Below, piece by piece: positions 1-11,263 of a DNA stretch of 64,000 bases. Made by a program: the position numbers and the translations under genes. This DNA is from Volutella citrinella (Eukaryota; Ascomycota; Sordariomycetes; Hypocreales; Nectriaceae), in assembly GCA_034401135.1 (NCBI GenBank), contig JAWZSP010000002.1:744001-808000 (forward strand), read 5' to 3'. How positions within the stretch are numbered: the stretch's first letter is position 1; each line of letters starts with the position of its first letter. Under the pieces are notes generated by a model that did not search any database, was not told where the DNA came from, and worked only from the letters and a program-made list of their open reading frames with translations.

Positions 1-1436
1 AATGTACAACAGCTGAGAACAAGGTCTTGATCGTCCAGCTTGGCGGTTTGACTCCCCTGATCCGCCAGATGATGTCACCCAACGTTGAAGTCCAGTGTAA
101 TGCTGTGGGATGCATTACCAATCTAGCGACCCACGAGGATAACAAAGCCAAGATTGCTCGCTCCGGTGCTCTCGGGCCGCTGACCAGGCTGGCCAAGTCT
201 CGTGATATGCGTGTGCAGAGGAACGCAACCGGCGCCCTTCTCAACATGACACACTCCGGTATGTCGAGCTCACCACCATCCAGTTCTGCAGGGCTAACGA
301 TGACTAGATGAAAACCGACAACAGCTTGTTAACGCGGGCGCTATCCCCGTCCTCGTACAACTCCTTTCCTCCACCGACGTCGATGTTCAATACTACTGCA
401 CTACCGCCCTGAGCAACATTGCAGTCGATGCGAACAACCGCCGAAAGCTAGCCCAGACCGAACCCAAGCTGGTCCAGTCCCTCGTCAACCTGATGGACTC
501 AACCTCGCCCAAAGTCCAGTGTCAGGCTGCACTGGCGCTTCGAAATCTTGCTTCAGACGAGAAGTACCAGCTCGATATCGTGCGGGCGGGTGGCCTTCCA
601 CCCCTTCTACGTCTCCTCCAGTCTTCCTACCTCCCTCTCATCCTGTCCGCCGTCGCCTGTATCCGCAACATTTCGATCCACCCTATGAACGAGTCTCCTA
701 TCATTGAGACCAACTTCCTTAAGCCTCTTGTCGACCTCCTCGGATCCACCGACAACGAGGAGATTCAGTGCCACGCCATCTCCACGTTGCGAAACCTGGC
801 AGCCAGTTCGGACCGCAACAAGTCGTTGGTGCTTGAGGCTGGTGCTGTGCAAAAGTGCAAGCAACTTGTCTTGGATGTGCCGGCTACCGTTCAGTCTGAG
901 ATGACAGCTGCCATCGCTGTGCTTGCGCTGAGTGACGAGTTGAAGACACATCTGCTGAACCTCGGAGTCTGCGGCGTCTTGATCCCTCTGACGCACGCTG
1001 CCAGCATTGAGGTCCAGGGCAACAGTGCTGCTGCTCTCGGTAACCTCTCTTCCAAGGGTTTGTCTCCAATATCATCTCTTGCTCGCCTTTACTGACTGCT
1101 GTTCTAGTTGGTGACTACTCGATTTTCGTGCAGAACTGGACCGAACCCGAAGGCGGAATTCACGGCTACCTGTGCCGCTTCCTGCAGTCCGGAGACGCGA
1201 CTTTCCAACACATTGCCGTCTGGACTCTGCTGCAGCTTTTCGAATCCGAGGATAAGGCTCTGATCGGCCTCATCGGCAAGGCGGAGGACATTATCGAGCA
1301 CATCCGAACCATTGCGAACCGACAGGTCGAGCCCGAAGACATTGACGACGAAGATGAGGGCGAGGTTGTGAGCCTCGCGGTGCGGTGTCTGGAGCTGCTG
1401 GGACAGAGCACGTCCAAGACCCACATCGAGGGTTAA
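1..1436 (+). CDS. VAC8: VAC8 armadillo-repeat vacuolar protein (5' partial)
   Basis: Armadillo-repeat adaptor that sits on the vacuole membrane and acts in vacuole inheritance, nucleus-vacuole junctions and autophagy in yeast. The gene enters from the left edge already in frame, so the N-terminus with its lipidation signals is outside. Exons 1-258, 308-1057 and 1108-1436 join across GTATGT...TAG and GTTTGT...TAG introns (259-307, 1058-1107), giving about 445 visible residues. Repeated ARM blocks are clear: [62 protein letters not shown] and [17 protein letters not shown] match Vac8 almost word for word. The acidic C-terminal tail ([10 protein letters not shown]) ends at a TAA. The family call is secure; only the missing 5' end limits it. 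Confidence 0.96.
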
Positions 1437-2072
1437 TGCGTTGGCGGATGATGCATATTTCTCATTTGATAGGTAAAAGCGAGTCTCGTTTGAAAGACGA
1501 AACAGCAGGAAAGGCAGGAGAACGGTGTTGCCGGCGTCTAGAGTTTCTTCTTTCCAAGATTGATGCGTGGTCCTTTTTTGTTTCTCTTGCCCGTTTTTTT
1601 ATTTATCATTGTCTTGATGCGAAAGGGAATTTCCGTTGTTATACCTGAAGGCTGCATTAGTGATGGGGGAAGCTTGCTGTGGTTCATTGGTTCCTTTCCG
1701 ATTGCGACAAACGACGACGCGAGGGCACATCGCGGTGATGGCCTTGGGAAGGCGTCTGGGATGCGCACTGGGGGTTTTCATGTTTTTATAATTTTCTTTG
1801 TGATGATGCATATGCGGCCGTTCTGGGCTGCGATTTACGCTTATTCGCAGCTCGTTTAGCTGGAGATGTCAAACGTGAGGGTGGAATAGCATAGCCCAAT
1901 GTGTAATTAGACGAAAGATGCTGATAGCTTTCAATACCCCGATGAAGGTTGCCATATCATTCTCTGACTCTGCCTTTATGGGACGTTGTCCTCGAGGTTG
2001 GCTGGCCCATGGCCGGATTTTATGCTGGTAGTGTACAAGGCAGAATACAAAGTAGTTCGTGTTGGGGACGTC
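1437..2072. other. Convergent intergenic spacer VAC8/IMP1
   Basis: This spacer holds the 3' untranslated regions of VAC8 (plus) and IMP1 (minus). T-rich runs occur near 1575-1605. I see no gene, RNA or repeat in it. Confidence 0.6.
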
Positions 2073-2630
2073 TCAGTCCAACTCCTCGCCCTGTGTTAGC
2101 CCATTTTTGATCCATTTCCGCTCTCCCCACGGAAGCACCTTTGCGATTGTGGTGCCGGTGATCAGAGCAAGGGGTAAGGGGCCGAAATGCCTGGAGTCTC
2201 TTGAAGCGGGCAGGTTGTCACCCGCGACCCAGCAGTGGCCCTTGGGAACCTGGATGGGTCAGCAAGCTTTGGATGGAGGTACAAAGAATGGGGGAGATGT
2301 TACTTGAATCATCAACTCTTCACCTGGCTCGCCTGGGGTGCCGACAGAGACGTAATCACCGGGCATGCCGACGACACGCTTGACGCCCCATTGGTTGTGG
2401 AAGATGGGGATCTTGTAGACAACTAGGTCGCCGACGCCGACACCACGGCCTAGGCGGCGAGTGTTATCACACAGGATCCAGTCTCCATCGACGGTAAAGG
2501 TAGGAAGCATGGAGGGGCCCTGGGCGGGGCTGATGTTGAAGCCGTGGGAGATGACGAGGTGGACGGCGCATGCGCCCTTGAGCAGGGTGACGGCGGCGCG
2601 GAGTGGGCGCTGGGCGAAGTGGGCGGCCAT
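2073..2630 (-). CDS. IMP1: Mitochondrial inner membrane protease subunit 1
   Basis: S26 signal-peptidase-family subunit of the inner membrane protease, which cleaves sorting signals from proteins delivered to the mitochondrial intermembrane space. Exons 2304-2630 and 2073-2249 join in phase 0 across GTAACA...CAG, giving 167 residues, the usual length for Imp1. Seen in the sequence: an N-terminal hydrophobic segment, the box GPSMLPTF with nucleophile Ser40, the box GVKRVVGMPGD with general base Lys84, and the exon-2 box VPKGHCWVAGDNLPASRDSR. The RGRGV-VGD stretch between the boxes favours Imp1 over Imp2. An in-frame ATG exists further upstream (2831), but the chosen start fits the family and leaves a normal promoter. 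It is divergent from the mitochondrial IF3 gene. Confidence 0.92.
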
Positions 2631-3073
2631 AGCTGATAGGAAAAGAGTGAGAGCGTGCGTCCCGTGAAGGGACGGATCTCTGGGGTGAGGCAATGGGGAG
2701 TGAGAGAGGGTGTGGGAGACGGAAGAGATGATATCTCGACATGGGATCCGCCATGGTGTTTCGACTCTCCAGGCCTGGCGTGGTGATCCGATACGGCCTA
2801 GGGTCTCTGACAGAGAGGGTCTCGTGAGCATTCAGCGCTGCCATTGGCTAATGGCTTGCCGGCCCCACAGTGACGTCCAGCTTGGAGGCCCGGCTACAGA
2901 GCTATTCCCAGAATCCCAGCGCCTCGCTGCACCACAGCACTCTGCCCGCTTCGGCACTTCTCACGAGGACGCTGCCAGCTTCCCCTCACTCTAACCCGGC
3001 CATTGCCGGCACCGCCTGCCTCCAACACTCATTGCGCAGTCTGCTTGGTATTCATCTGCCGTCTTCTGCCATC
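2631..3073. promoter_or_regulatory. Shared divergent promoter IMP1 / mitochondrial IF3
   Basis: About 440 bp separate the start codons of two divergently transcribed mitochondrial genes. The stretch must contain both promoters and 5' UTRs. Both flanking frames stay open upstream of the chosen ATGs, which is why longer starts are formally possible. No motif could be named with confidence. Confidence 0.5.
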
Positions 3074-3913
3074 ATGGCCTCTCTCTCATGTCTTGGCGCC
3101 TCTCGCCGAGCGCTGTACCGTGCCATCGTCACGTCGCCGACTAAGCAGCTGCCTCTCTTCCAGCTTGCAGTATCACCAACTTCAGCCTCAGCATCTGCAA
3201 CCGCATCCGCCGCCGGCCGGCTCCATCCTCTCTCACAGACCCGAGGCTACGCCGTCGCCAGAGGTCGTCAGTTCTTCAACCCTCGTGGGGCCACGACGCA
3301 AGGACCAGAGCTCGAGTTCGCCGACCTGGGCCACGACCCTCGCTACACCACGGCGTACTCTGTCGAGAAGTCGGGCCGCGACCGCCTGCCGCGCGACCAC
3401 GAGATCACGGACCCGCGCATAATGGTGCTCAAGGAGGGCGTCTTTGACGGCCCGCTCAACACCCGCACCGTCATGAGCCGCCTCGACTCGGAGACGCAGT
3501 CGCTGCGCATGGTCAAGACGTACGTGCCCGCCACCGACACCGAGCCCGCCGAATTCGCCATCTGTCACATCGTCAACAAGCGCGAAGAGTACCAGCGCGA
3601 TCGCGAGAAGAAGCTCCGCAAGAGGCTCGGCGCCGCCCCCAAGACCAAGGAGGTGGAGCTCAACTGGGGCATCGGCGAGCACGACCTGCAGACCAAGATG
3701 GCCCGCGTGACGTCCTTCCTGGACAAGGGGAACAAAGTCGACGTCGTGTTTGGCAAGAAGAAGGGCGGGAAGGCCGTCGACCAGGCCTCGGCGGAGCAGC
3801 TGCTGGCCAAGGTCAAGGAGCTGGTTGAAGAGGCTGGCGCTAGGGAATACAAGCCGTCTGACGGCGAGATGAATCGGTCCGTGAGGATGTTTGTCGAGCG
3901 CCGGAAGAAGTAG
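3074..3913 (+). CDS. Mitochondrial translation initiation factor IF-3
   Basis: Single-exon gene for a 279-residue IF-3 family protein, the factor that keeps the mitochondrial small ribosomal subunit free and supports start-codon selection (Aim23 in yeast). The N-terminus is basic, Ser/Ala-rich and lacks acidic residues up to about residue 60, as expected for a mitochondrial presequence. The IF-3 part begins near RDHEITDP and continues through AICHIVNKREEY into a lysine/arginine-rich linker. The C-terminal domain shows KTKEVELNWGIGEHDL, TKMARVTSFLDKGNKVDVVF and a GKKKGGK tail, the conserved core for 16S-type rRNA binding. The ATG at 3074 was chosen because the first 68 codons of the longer open frame look unlike a presequence. 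Fungal homologues are divergent, so assignment rests mainly on the C-domain. Confidence 0.85.
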   Translation: MASLSCLGASRRALYRAIVTSPTKQLPLFQLAVSPTSASASATASAAGRLHPLSQTRGYAVARGRQFFNPRGATTQGPELEFADLGHDPRYTTAYSVEKSGRDRLPRDHEITDPRIMVLKEGVFDGPLNTRTVMSRLDSETQSLRMVKTYVPATDTEPAEFAICHIVNKREEYQRDREKKLRKRLGAAPKTKEVELNWGIGEHDLQTKMARVTSFLDKGNKVDVVFGKKKGGKAVDQASAEQLLAKVKELVEEAGAREYKPSDGEMNRSVRMFVERRKK

Positions 3914-4237
3914 GGCAACGGATCACTGGTTTCAGCTACGGGTCGGCGGACGGACGGACAGGTTTAGGATATGGGTTTCCATTGCATCATTGTATCAACA
4001 TAAAACAAGAAGACATCTGGGGGTATCTCTGCCAAGCGAGAGCGAGTACTCCCAGCGTGGCCACGGAGGCGGGCCGGATGTGAGAAGAAAAAAGAAACAT
4101 CTTCCATGAGTTAAATACCCTCTCTAGAATCCGACAGGTTCCCGCGGTGAATTGTTTTAGACGCCCAAACTCCAGTCTAATGTCGTTTCTTTCCATCCCA
4201 CCCACAAAGTTCGTCAAGCAACATTGTCATAGCTTCA
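3914..4237. other. Convergent spacer IF3 / ALB1
   Basis: The 3' ends of the mitochondrial IF3 gene (plus) and ALB1 (minus) face each other here. I see no additional gene. Confidence 0.55.
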
Positions 4238-4856
4238 TCACAGAATCTCGTCGTCGCCGTCAATGTCAGGAAGCGGCACTGAGACCGCCACATCCTGTTG
4301 CTGAGCAGCGTCGGCGCCCATGTCCTGGTCCCCATCGTCGCCAAACTTGGGCGCCTGCTTCTTTGCCTTCTTGTTTGTGGCAGCAGCTTGCTCCATATCG
4401 GCATCCTCCTCCTCGTCACTTCCGTCGGCGCCCTCGACCTCGAGGACTGCCAGCTTGTTGATAGAATCCCAGTCCTTGGCGCGACCCTTGACGTTGCCGG
4501 CGCGGCCGAGGCTCTTCTCGACCTTGCGCGAGGTGCGCTCGAGGACGGCCTCAGCCATCTCGAGACCGCGCTCCTGGCGGCGGCGGGCCTTGGCCGACAG
4601 GTGGGCCTTGCGGCCTGTCTTGGCCTTCTTGGAGACGCCAGCCGACTGGTGAACGGCGAGGACCGACGGCCGCGAGTTGGCGGGGTTGCGCGCGGGCAGC
4701 TTGACGTCCTTGAGAGACTTGTCCGTGTCGATGTCGATGTCGGTCGCGCGGCGGGCGGCGCGGGAGTGGATGGAGACTGCGCCGTGGGTTAGCCTCGTGC
4801 GGGGTTACATTGGGGGTTTGACAGTGGGCAAGGATTGTACCTTTCCTCTTGGCCAT
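4238..4856 (-). CDS. ALB1: Ribosome biogenesis factor Alb1
   Basis: Small basic protein that travels with Arx1 on pre-60S ribosomal particles. A 16-nt first exon (4841-4856, MAKRK plus one base) is spliced over GTACAA...GCAG to 4238-4776, giving 184 residues. Seen: a basic N-terminus (SIHSRAARRATDIDID, then KDVKLPARNSRPSVLAVHQSAGV), a KKAKTGRKAHLSAKARRRQERGLEMAEAV-type basic helix typical of Alb1, and an acidic C-terminal tail with GADGSDEEEDADMEQ. The short first exon is supported by phase and by the family's MAK start. It is divergent from the ankyrin gene at 5.6 kb. Confidence 0.85.
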
Positions 4857-5626
4857 TTTGCTGAATGTGCTGCCTCGGGGCGGTGGTGTATGGGAGGGAA
4901 TGTGTGGTTGTTTTGGCGGGCGGTGACCTCGAGGTCAGTGATGGTGGGGGAATGGAAATTTTGGTGTGCGATAACGATAAGAAATTCGCCAACTGCCGTT
5001 GTGTGGGGGGGGGATAGTGCCTGCATAACTTCCAAGATCAACGGCTAGCCAGAACGACGGCAGTTATTCCATTTCGTGACGGTTTGTATAACCAAATCTG
5101 AAGACTGTGTTGCTGTCGTAATTATTTGCCCCTGTACTCAAGATCTTGCACCTGGTGTCAACGCATATTCTCATCTAGCAAGGCATTCTATTGTGTAGAT
5201 ACTTATGCATATATGAGGCTGTGTTGCACAAGCTTGTCAAATTATTTTCCATGCAGCAAGGCATGTCTCAACACCATCGAGAAGCTGGCTTGGGAGTCGC
5301 TGGACTGGTTGCCCACATTCACCGCTTAGCCTGACTGCGCTTACTCTAAGACGAAACCAAGACGCCCAGGTTGACTTGGGATGTAGTGTATGCCTTGGGA
5401 AAGCCTCTTGCACAACCTGGACGCCTTGATTGGATGGCATGTGCGGCTGAGTATGCAATGGCACGCCGTGCGTCCGTGTCGCCTGAGAGCCCAACCAACA
5501 CGCCGATGCAAATCACAAAAGCCCAAAGTAACCCCGCTTCCCAAAAAACAGTGAAAGACTAACTTGCAACCATTGTCGGCACTCAACCGATAGACGCCTT
5601 GCTGCTTACATCGTCCTTCTCTTGCG
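4857..5626. promoter_or_regulatory. Divergent spacer ALB1 / ankyrin gene
   Basis: The promoters of ALB1 (minus) and the ankyrin gene (plus) lie here. A run of eight or nine G is present near 5004-5013. No conserved motif or small gene was recognised. Confidence 0.45.
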
Positions 5627-8600
5627 ATGGAGCCGTTTGGGGTCGCCGCAGGGGCTATCAGCTTGGTTCATTTGTCGCTCAAGGCTGCCGACTTCTTGCA
5701 AAGCATACCGGAGATCCAAGAGTCCTTTAATGACTTGCGAGACGAGGTAGGCCGGCCCCATAATAGTGACCCCAACAAGATGATCATGATATTGACATGG
5801 ATGCTGGTTCCAGATCACTTATGTCGACTCGTTGATCCAATACGCTGCCCACCTAGTCAGCAGCAGCAACGTTGAAGTGTCGCCTTTGATTCAATCTCAA
5901 CTCAAACAAGCTAGTACGAGACTCGGATCCCTCACGGACGAACTAAAAGATATTGTCAGTGAGGTCCAAAGGGAGACGCCCAACGGGGACGTCAAGGCAA
6001 AAAAGCGAAAGTGGCTAAGCAAAAAGGCCAAAATCATTGCCCTCCTTGAAAGGGTACAGAGGCTGAAGGACAACACATCTTGCGTTGTGCAATGGCGGCA
6101 GAACGAGCAACTGGAGCTGGTCCTGCAATCGGTGGCTCGAGGCGAGGAGTAAGCCGGCTCAACACGATTAGGCCCAGACCGTTGTCATCTTGTTAATTAA
6201 CGAGACAGGAGCTGGAAGACTGCGATCCAAAACGTTGCCATGATTGCGGCACAACCGCCACCCAAGAATACCACGACTCCTCCACTACGAATTGTCGAGG
6301 ATCTGTCCGAACCTTTCACTGAAGTCGACGACACAGCCGGATCACAAGATGACGAAGGTGCAGACGAGCTCTCAGATGGCGACAAAAACTACAGAGAGTT
6401 GATGGGAGAGAAAAACAGAGCGGTGGCGACCGCGTATCGCGGTATTCAACGAAGGGGCCGGGTTTCAGGAGAGCCCTGGCAAGTTGAGAAGCCAGAGTGC
6501 CCGAGTAACTGTCGGTGTGGGTGCCACACTAGTCGAGGGCCACAAAAACAGAGCTTGATCAGTGGTCTGTTCAAGTCAATCGGCTTGAGCTACCAGGCGC
6601 CGCCAGGGCGTGACGAGTGGGACTTGAAATGCGCGTGCCATGGGGCTTGGTGGATGGAATATGAACCACCCCTCTGGTTATCCGCAAGGGTGTGGTTGCT
6701 CAACACCACCTACCATGGCTCGAGGCCAAGCTACTCCTTAAGAGCGACAAGAATAGTCCCCATAAGAAGTGTTGCTTGGACGGTGCACACCCAACCCGTC
6801 TCAACGGTTCAGTCGCTTATCACGCGTGGAATGGTATTTTACCCCGATGACCGTCACGAAGTCCTTGGCTTCGAGCTGATCGAGGTATGTTCAAGATACA
6901 CGCAATAGAAGAGTCCATGAGCCCAGGGGTAATCTGACAGAGTGACAGATGATAATCCTCATGGAAAATTTCAGCGTGCTTGGATTTCTCTTAGACGAAT
7001 GGAAGACTTTGTTACCCTTGCACGGCCTTTCTATGTAAGTAACTGCTCGTCATCCAAGACAACTGTGCAAACGTTAACGAGAACCGGACAGTCGCGCCTG
7101 GTGGGCTGCTAACCAGGTGATGGCACGCTGCGGCAACAGACTTTCTGAGAAGGAGGCAGTGCTTTTACAACGAGTATGCTACTTTGCAGACAAAGGCCTG
7201 GGACCGGCAACATCCAGAGTCCACGAAGCGGCGAGAAATGGCAAGGGAATGGCAGAAGCACTTGCAACAAATGCCTGGGCCAAGGACACGTTGGACTACC
7301 TGGGTAGAGCACCGCTGCACGTGGCTCTCGAACATCGTCATTTGGATGCCTTGCAGCAGCTGATCAATGCGGGAGCCGATGTTGACATTAAGAACAAGGA
7401 TGGGAGCACGCCGCTTTATCTGGCCGTTCTTCGCAACAACGCTGACGGCGTATGTCGACTGATTGCGGCTGGATGCCGTTTGGACATAAGAAACCCCGAA
7501 GGGTTGACACCGTTAGGCTTGGCAATTCGGCTTGGTTTGGTGGACATGGTCCGACTATTGCTACAGGCTTCACCCAAAGAAAAGACCATGTCATTGGCCA
7601 CGTCGAAGGTATTGTTCACAAAAGAAACACCACTACACCTGCTTGCAAGCTGCCGCAGCCGGATTGACGCACCGGCTGGGCAGGCCAGACAAATAGAAGC
7701 GCTGGCGGAGCGGCTGTTGAAGCTACAGCCCGAGGGCCTTGAAGCCAGGGACGCTTTTGGAAGTACGCCGGCCCACAACGCATTCATTCAGGAGAATATA
7801 CCCTTCATCCGTTTTCTAGCACGAGCAGGGGCATCTTTCGCTACCGTAGATAATGCAGGCTGCAATGTTCTGCATTATGTTGCGAAGTACTGGTGTGAGA
7901 CTTCACACGAGCATTTCGCTTCCGTGCTCGAGAATGAAGACTTTGACCAGCATCTGGAGCACATCGACCACCAGGTGCGAGACGAGAAAAGACATACGCC
8001 CTGGGATAGCTTCATCTTGCGCATTCATGAACACCCTCGACGTCGTTTCGGGGCATCTTATGGACACTTTGCGGCGAGCAGACGGGTGCGACTGGCGTTT
8101 GTACAACTTTACCGCTACATAAGGGACAAGAATCTTCATCGAGACATCTCTGCACTGCAGTCTGCGTCTGACGCCTTGCGCACAGGCAGCCTCAACAGTG
8201 CTTACGAACATGTTTTCCGCCTCGCAGAACATAAAGCCAAAAGCCACAACCACGAGTCGGCGAGCTGGTATCGCGGGATCGCGAAGAGCATCCACACCGG
8301 GAGTCCAGAGGCAGCACTCGAGGCCATTGTGGAAGATCAGCGGGAACTCGTTGCAGAGCTTGAGACGTCCCCCTGGAGCCAGGTCTCAAAGTACCAGCAT
8401 CTTATACGTCAAGGCGAGTGGATCGAAGTCAGGTCTATCTACGAGAAACAGACAAGAGAGGTATTCTGGGCCAAATACAGAGACACGTCCGAAGAGGGCG
8501 AATCTGGGAGTCATGGACCCGAGGACGACGACGAGGCGCGGCAGTCGGGATACCCTGGCGATGACCAGGGTTGCGAACGCTCCGAGGTCAAGTCGTCTGA

Positions 8601-8847
8601 CGATGAGTATTCCATCATCCTACCGGATCAGCCCATTGCGTATCACAGAATAGCTCAGCTATATTCCGAGCGAAGATGGCTAGTGTTTGACGAAAGCGAC
8701 AGTGATTTCACTGCACTTGGGTTCCTAGAGTCTTACTTTCGATGGAAGTATGAGGGAAAATCGCGTGCAGAATATTGGGACAGGAGGCCAGACCATTTTG
8801 TCGATTACCTTACTGATCAGGGAGGCAGCGATAAAAAAAGATCCTGA
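5627..8847 (+). CDS. Ankyrin-repeat protein with STAND-type fungal N-terminal domain
   Basis: Five exons: 5627-5746, 5814-6148, 6209-6884, 6949-7034, 7092-8847. All junctions are GT-AG and in phase, giving 990 residues. The N-terminus (MEPFGVAAGAISLVHLSLKA, then a helical region ending near the basic KAKKRKWLSKKAK) resembles the fungal N-terminal domain found on STAND/NLR proteins. Exon 3 carries a Cys/His cluster (CPSNCRCGCH and LKCACHG) often seen in fungal ankyrin proteins. From about residue 410, ankyrin repeats follow: GRAPLHVALEHRHLDALQQL, GSTPLYLAVLRNNADGV, GLTPLGLAIRLGLVDMVRL, ETPLHLLA, GSTPAHNAFIQ. The last 300 residues are acidic and unassigned. No nucleotide-binding motif is present, so it looks like a receptor-type scaffold lacking the NTPase. 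Function unknown; exon 4 is the least certain. Confidence 0.8.
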
Positions 8848-9329
8848 TAAGCTCTTCGTAAGATAGACTGTAGACATACTGGACATCGGCGGCCTGTTTA
8901 CTATGCGATGCAGGCAAACACTGACCCCATTCCAGAAGCCAAACGGTGGCCATGTTAGTAGTCTTCATTCTCCCGAGCATGAAGCTGGGTAGTATCCGAA
9001 ACCAAGTGAGGGCATATCATGCGCAGTGTACTCTCCGCTATGGAACTTTGGTCGAGAATGCTTGGCAGCGTCAGCTCGCGTAAGACACGCAGAGCAGGAA
9101 AACTTGATTGGATCGCCTTGGCCAATAAGCTTGACGTCATTTCTTAATGACGCTGAGACTGTTAAATGGTAACAGATCGGTCAGCAACTCATGTATTGTG
9201 GAGGAGAGCCATGTGCCTTTTGTTCAACAGCAACTTCTCGCCGATCCTGTCCATTCACATTCCAACACACTCTCCCATTCGCTTGTCTTGACTCATATCT
9301 GCCACCTCATCTTGCTGGAAGTCATCACC
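8848..9329. other. Spacer with a dispersed repeat fragment
   Basis: This is the region between the ankyrin gene and the P450 start codon, so the P450 promoter lies in its right half. It contains the 19-bp fragment described as a separate repeat. No gene was seen. Confidence 0.5.
8886..8904 (+). repeat. Dispersed repeat fragment shared with 21.45 kb
   Basis: The 19 bases TCGGCGGCCTGTTTACTAT occur here and again, identical, at 21455-21473 inside a degenerate tandem array. A chance exact match of this length within 64 kb is very unlikely, so both probably derive from one repeat family. Confidence 0.7.
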
Positions 9330-10972
9330 ATGGCTGTTGTAGCTCAACTTGCTTGCGCGGGAGTCTTGGGGTTACTTGTTCTCCATATCTTCAGAAGGCT
9401 GGCATCAAGCCCTTCACTGCCGCTGCCGCCCGGACCTCCAAGGCTGCCCATCATTGGCAATGTTCATCAGGTGCCGAAAGAATATTCCTGGAAGCAGTTT
9501 GCTGCGTGGGGCAAGGAGTATGGCCCGGTCATCTACCTAAACATGCTGGGACAAAATGTCATTATGCTGTCGACTTCGCGGGCGGCCTACGACCTCCTGA
9601 CCAAGCGGGGAGCGACCTTTTCGGATCGTCCAAAGATGTTTGTGAGTGGCCGAGTACGCATGATATGTGCTTGGAACACATCGATTGACTTTGTGTCTCT
9701 TAGGTGGCCGAGGAGCTGGCTCTGAAGCGCATGAATATGCTCTTGATGAACTACGATCACAGATTGAAGCTGCGTCACAGGCTGGAAGCGATTGTTTTGG
9801 GCCAGCAGGCGTCAGCAAAGTACCGGGACTTTCAGGCCATGGAATCGAAGCAGCTGCTGTTCGACCTACTCGCCAACGCGGGAGGCAGGGGAACAGACGT
9901 CCACGAATTTTTCGACCGAACGACTGCCAGCACCCTCTTCGCGCTGTTCTATGGCTTCCGTATCAGGAATACAAAGGCGCCCGAGCTGGTTGAATCTGTA
10001 CAGCTGGATGAAGAGTTCTCAGAGTTTGTCCAAGTGGGCGCATTCTTGGTCGACTCGTTTCCTGCACTCAACATCCTCCCTGGCCCGCTGGCCCCGTGGA
10101 AGGCCAAGGCCGAAGCTCATTACCAGCGAAAGAGCAAACACTACCTCAGGAACCTTGACCGCGGCATCCGTGAACCTGGATGGACATTCACCAAGCAGTT
10201 ACATAAAGTCGTGCAAGAGGAGAACCTGCCCATGTCTCACGAGGAGCTGGCGTTTGAATTCGGAGCGTTGGTGGACGCTGCCTTGGACGGAACTGTCGAG
10301 ACCATGGTCTGGTTCATCATTGCAGTCATCACACAAGACAAGGGGTTTGTCGCTAAAGCGAAGAAGGACCTGGATACCGTGGTTGGTCGCGATAGGCTGC
10401 CTACGTTTGACGACAAGCCGGATCTGCCGTATATCAGTGCCATTCTCGAGGAGGTCCTTCGCTGGCGACCCATCTCGGCCGGAGGCGTGCCTCACTTCAC
10501 TCAGGTTGAGAGCACATACGAGGGCTATAGAATTCCTGCTGGCTCCGTCGTCATCCCAAACTCTTGGGCCCTGACCCGCGAAGAGGCAGTATTTGGGTCT
10601 GATACGGACTCGTTCATCCCCGAGCGGTGGATGGATGGGGACAGCCTCAAGGACATGCCGGTGGCGAGCTTCGGCTACGGCAGGCGGATCTGCCCTGGCA
10701 GGTTCTTTGCGCGCAACGTCGTGTGGATTGTCGTGGCGCGGATCCTGTGGGCGTTTGATGTTGAGCCTGGTCTGTCCGAGTCTGGCGAGCCCACGTCTGT
10801 TGACTCGGAGTCGTGCACTGGCGGGCTTGTGACGAGGCCTCTCCCGTTCAAGGCCAAATTCGAACCTCGAGACGACAAGGCGCGCCGCATCATCATGGAG
10901 CAGTGTGACACGCACGGGGAGGATCTTGCCGTTATGCTCAACCAGATTGGTCGAGGCCTTGCTAGGCGATAA
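9330..10972 (+). CDS. Cytochrome P450 monooxygenase
   Basis: Microsomal heme-thiolate oxygenase of 526 residues, encoded by exons 9330-9641 and 9704-10972 joined in phase 0 across GTGAGT...TTAG. The N-terminus is a single membrane anchor (AVVAQLACAGVLGLLVLHIF) followed by the proline hinge LPLPPGPPRLPIIGN. The K-helix ExxR is at residues 354-357 (EEVLRWRP). The heme loop SFGYGRRICPGRFF carries the cysteine ligand Cys434. The I-helix reads GALVDAALDGTVET where most P450s have A/G-G-x-D/E-T-T, so the oxygen-activation motif is altered. The last 30 residues after the heme domain are as long as in typical fungal family members. Substrate unknown. No polyketide or peptide synthase is adjacent, so it does not sit in an obvious biosynthetic cluster. 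Confidence 0.93.
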
Positions 10973-11263
10973 GGGATACTTGCACTCTCTTAAGAAATGG
11001 CCTAATATGTTTGGCTAATTGGGCTTTCTGGCTCAGCCATGGCTCTGTTTCAATGGCCAAATGTGCGAAAAGCACCCATACTGAACTTTGTCCCATGTTT
11101 CCTGATCACCGTCGTCACTCAGGTGATGATCAACCGTCAATTCTCACTCGTAAAGCACTTGGCCACTATGTAATCTTGAACGCGGATCCAATGCTCTAGT
11201 CTTGCCGCTGAACCCACCGAGGTCGTGTTTGATACAATGTTCTATCTTAGTCTCCTTAGTCGA

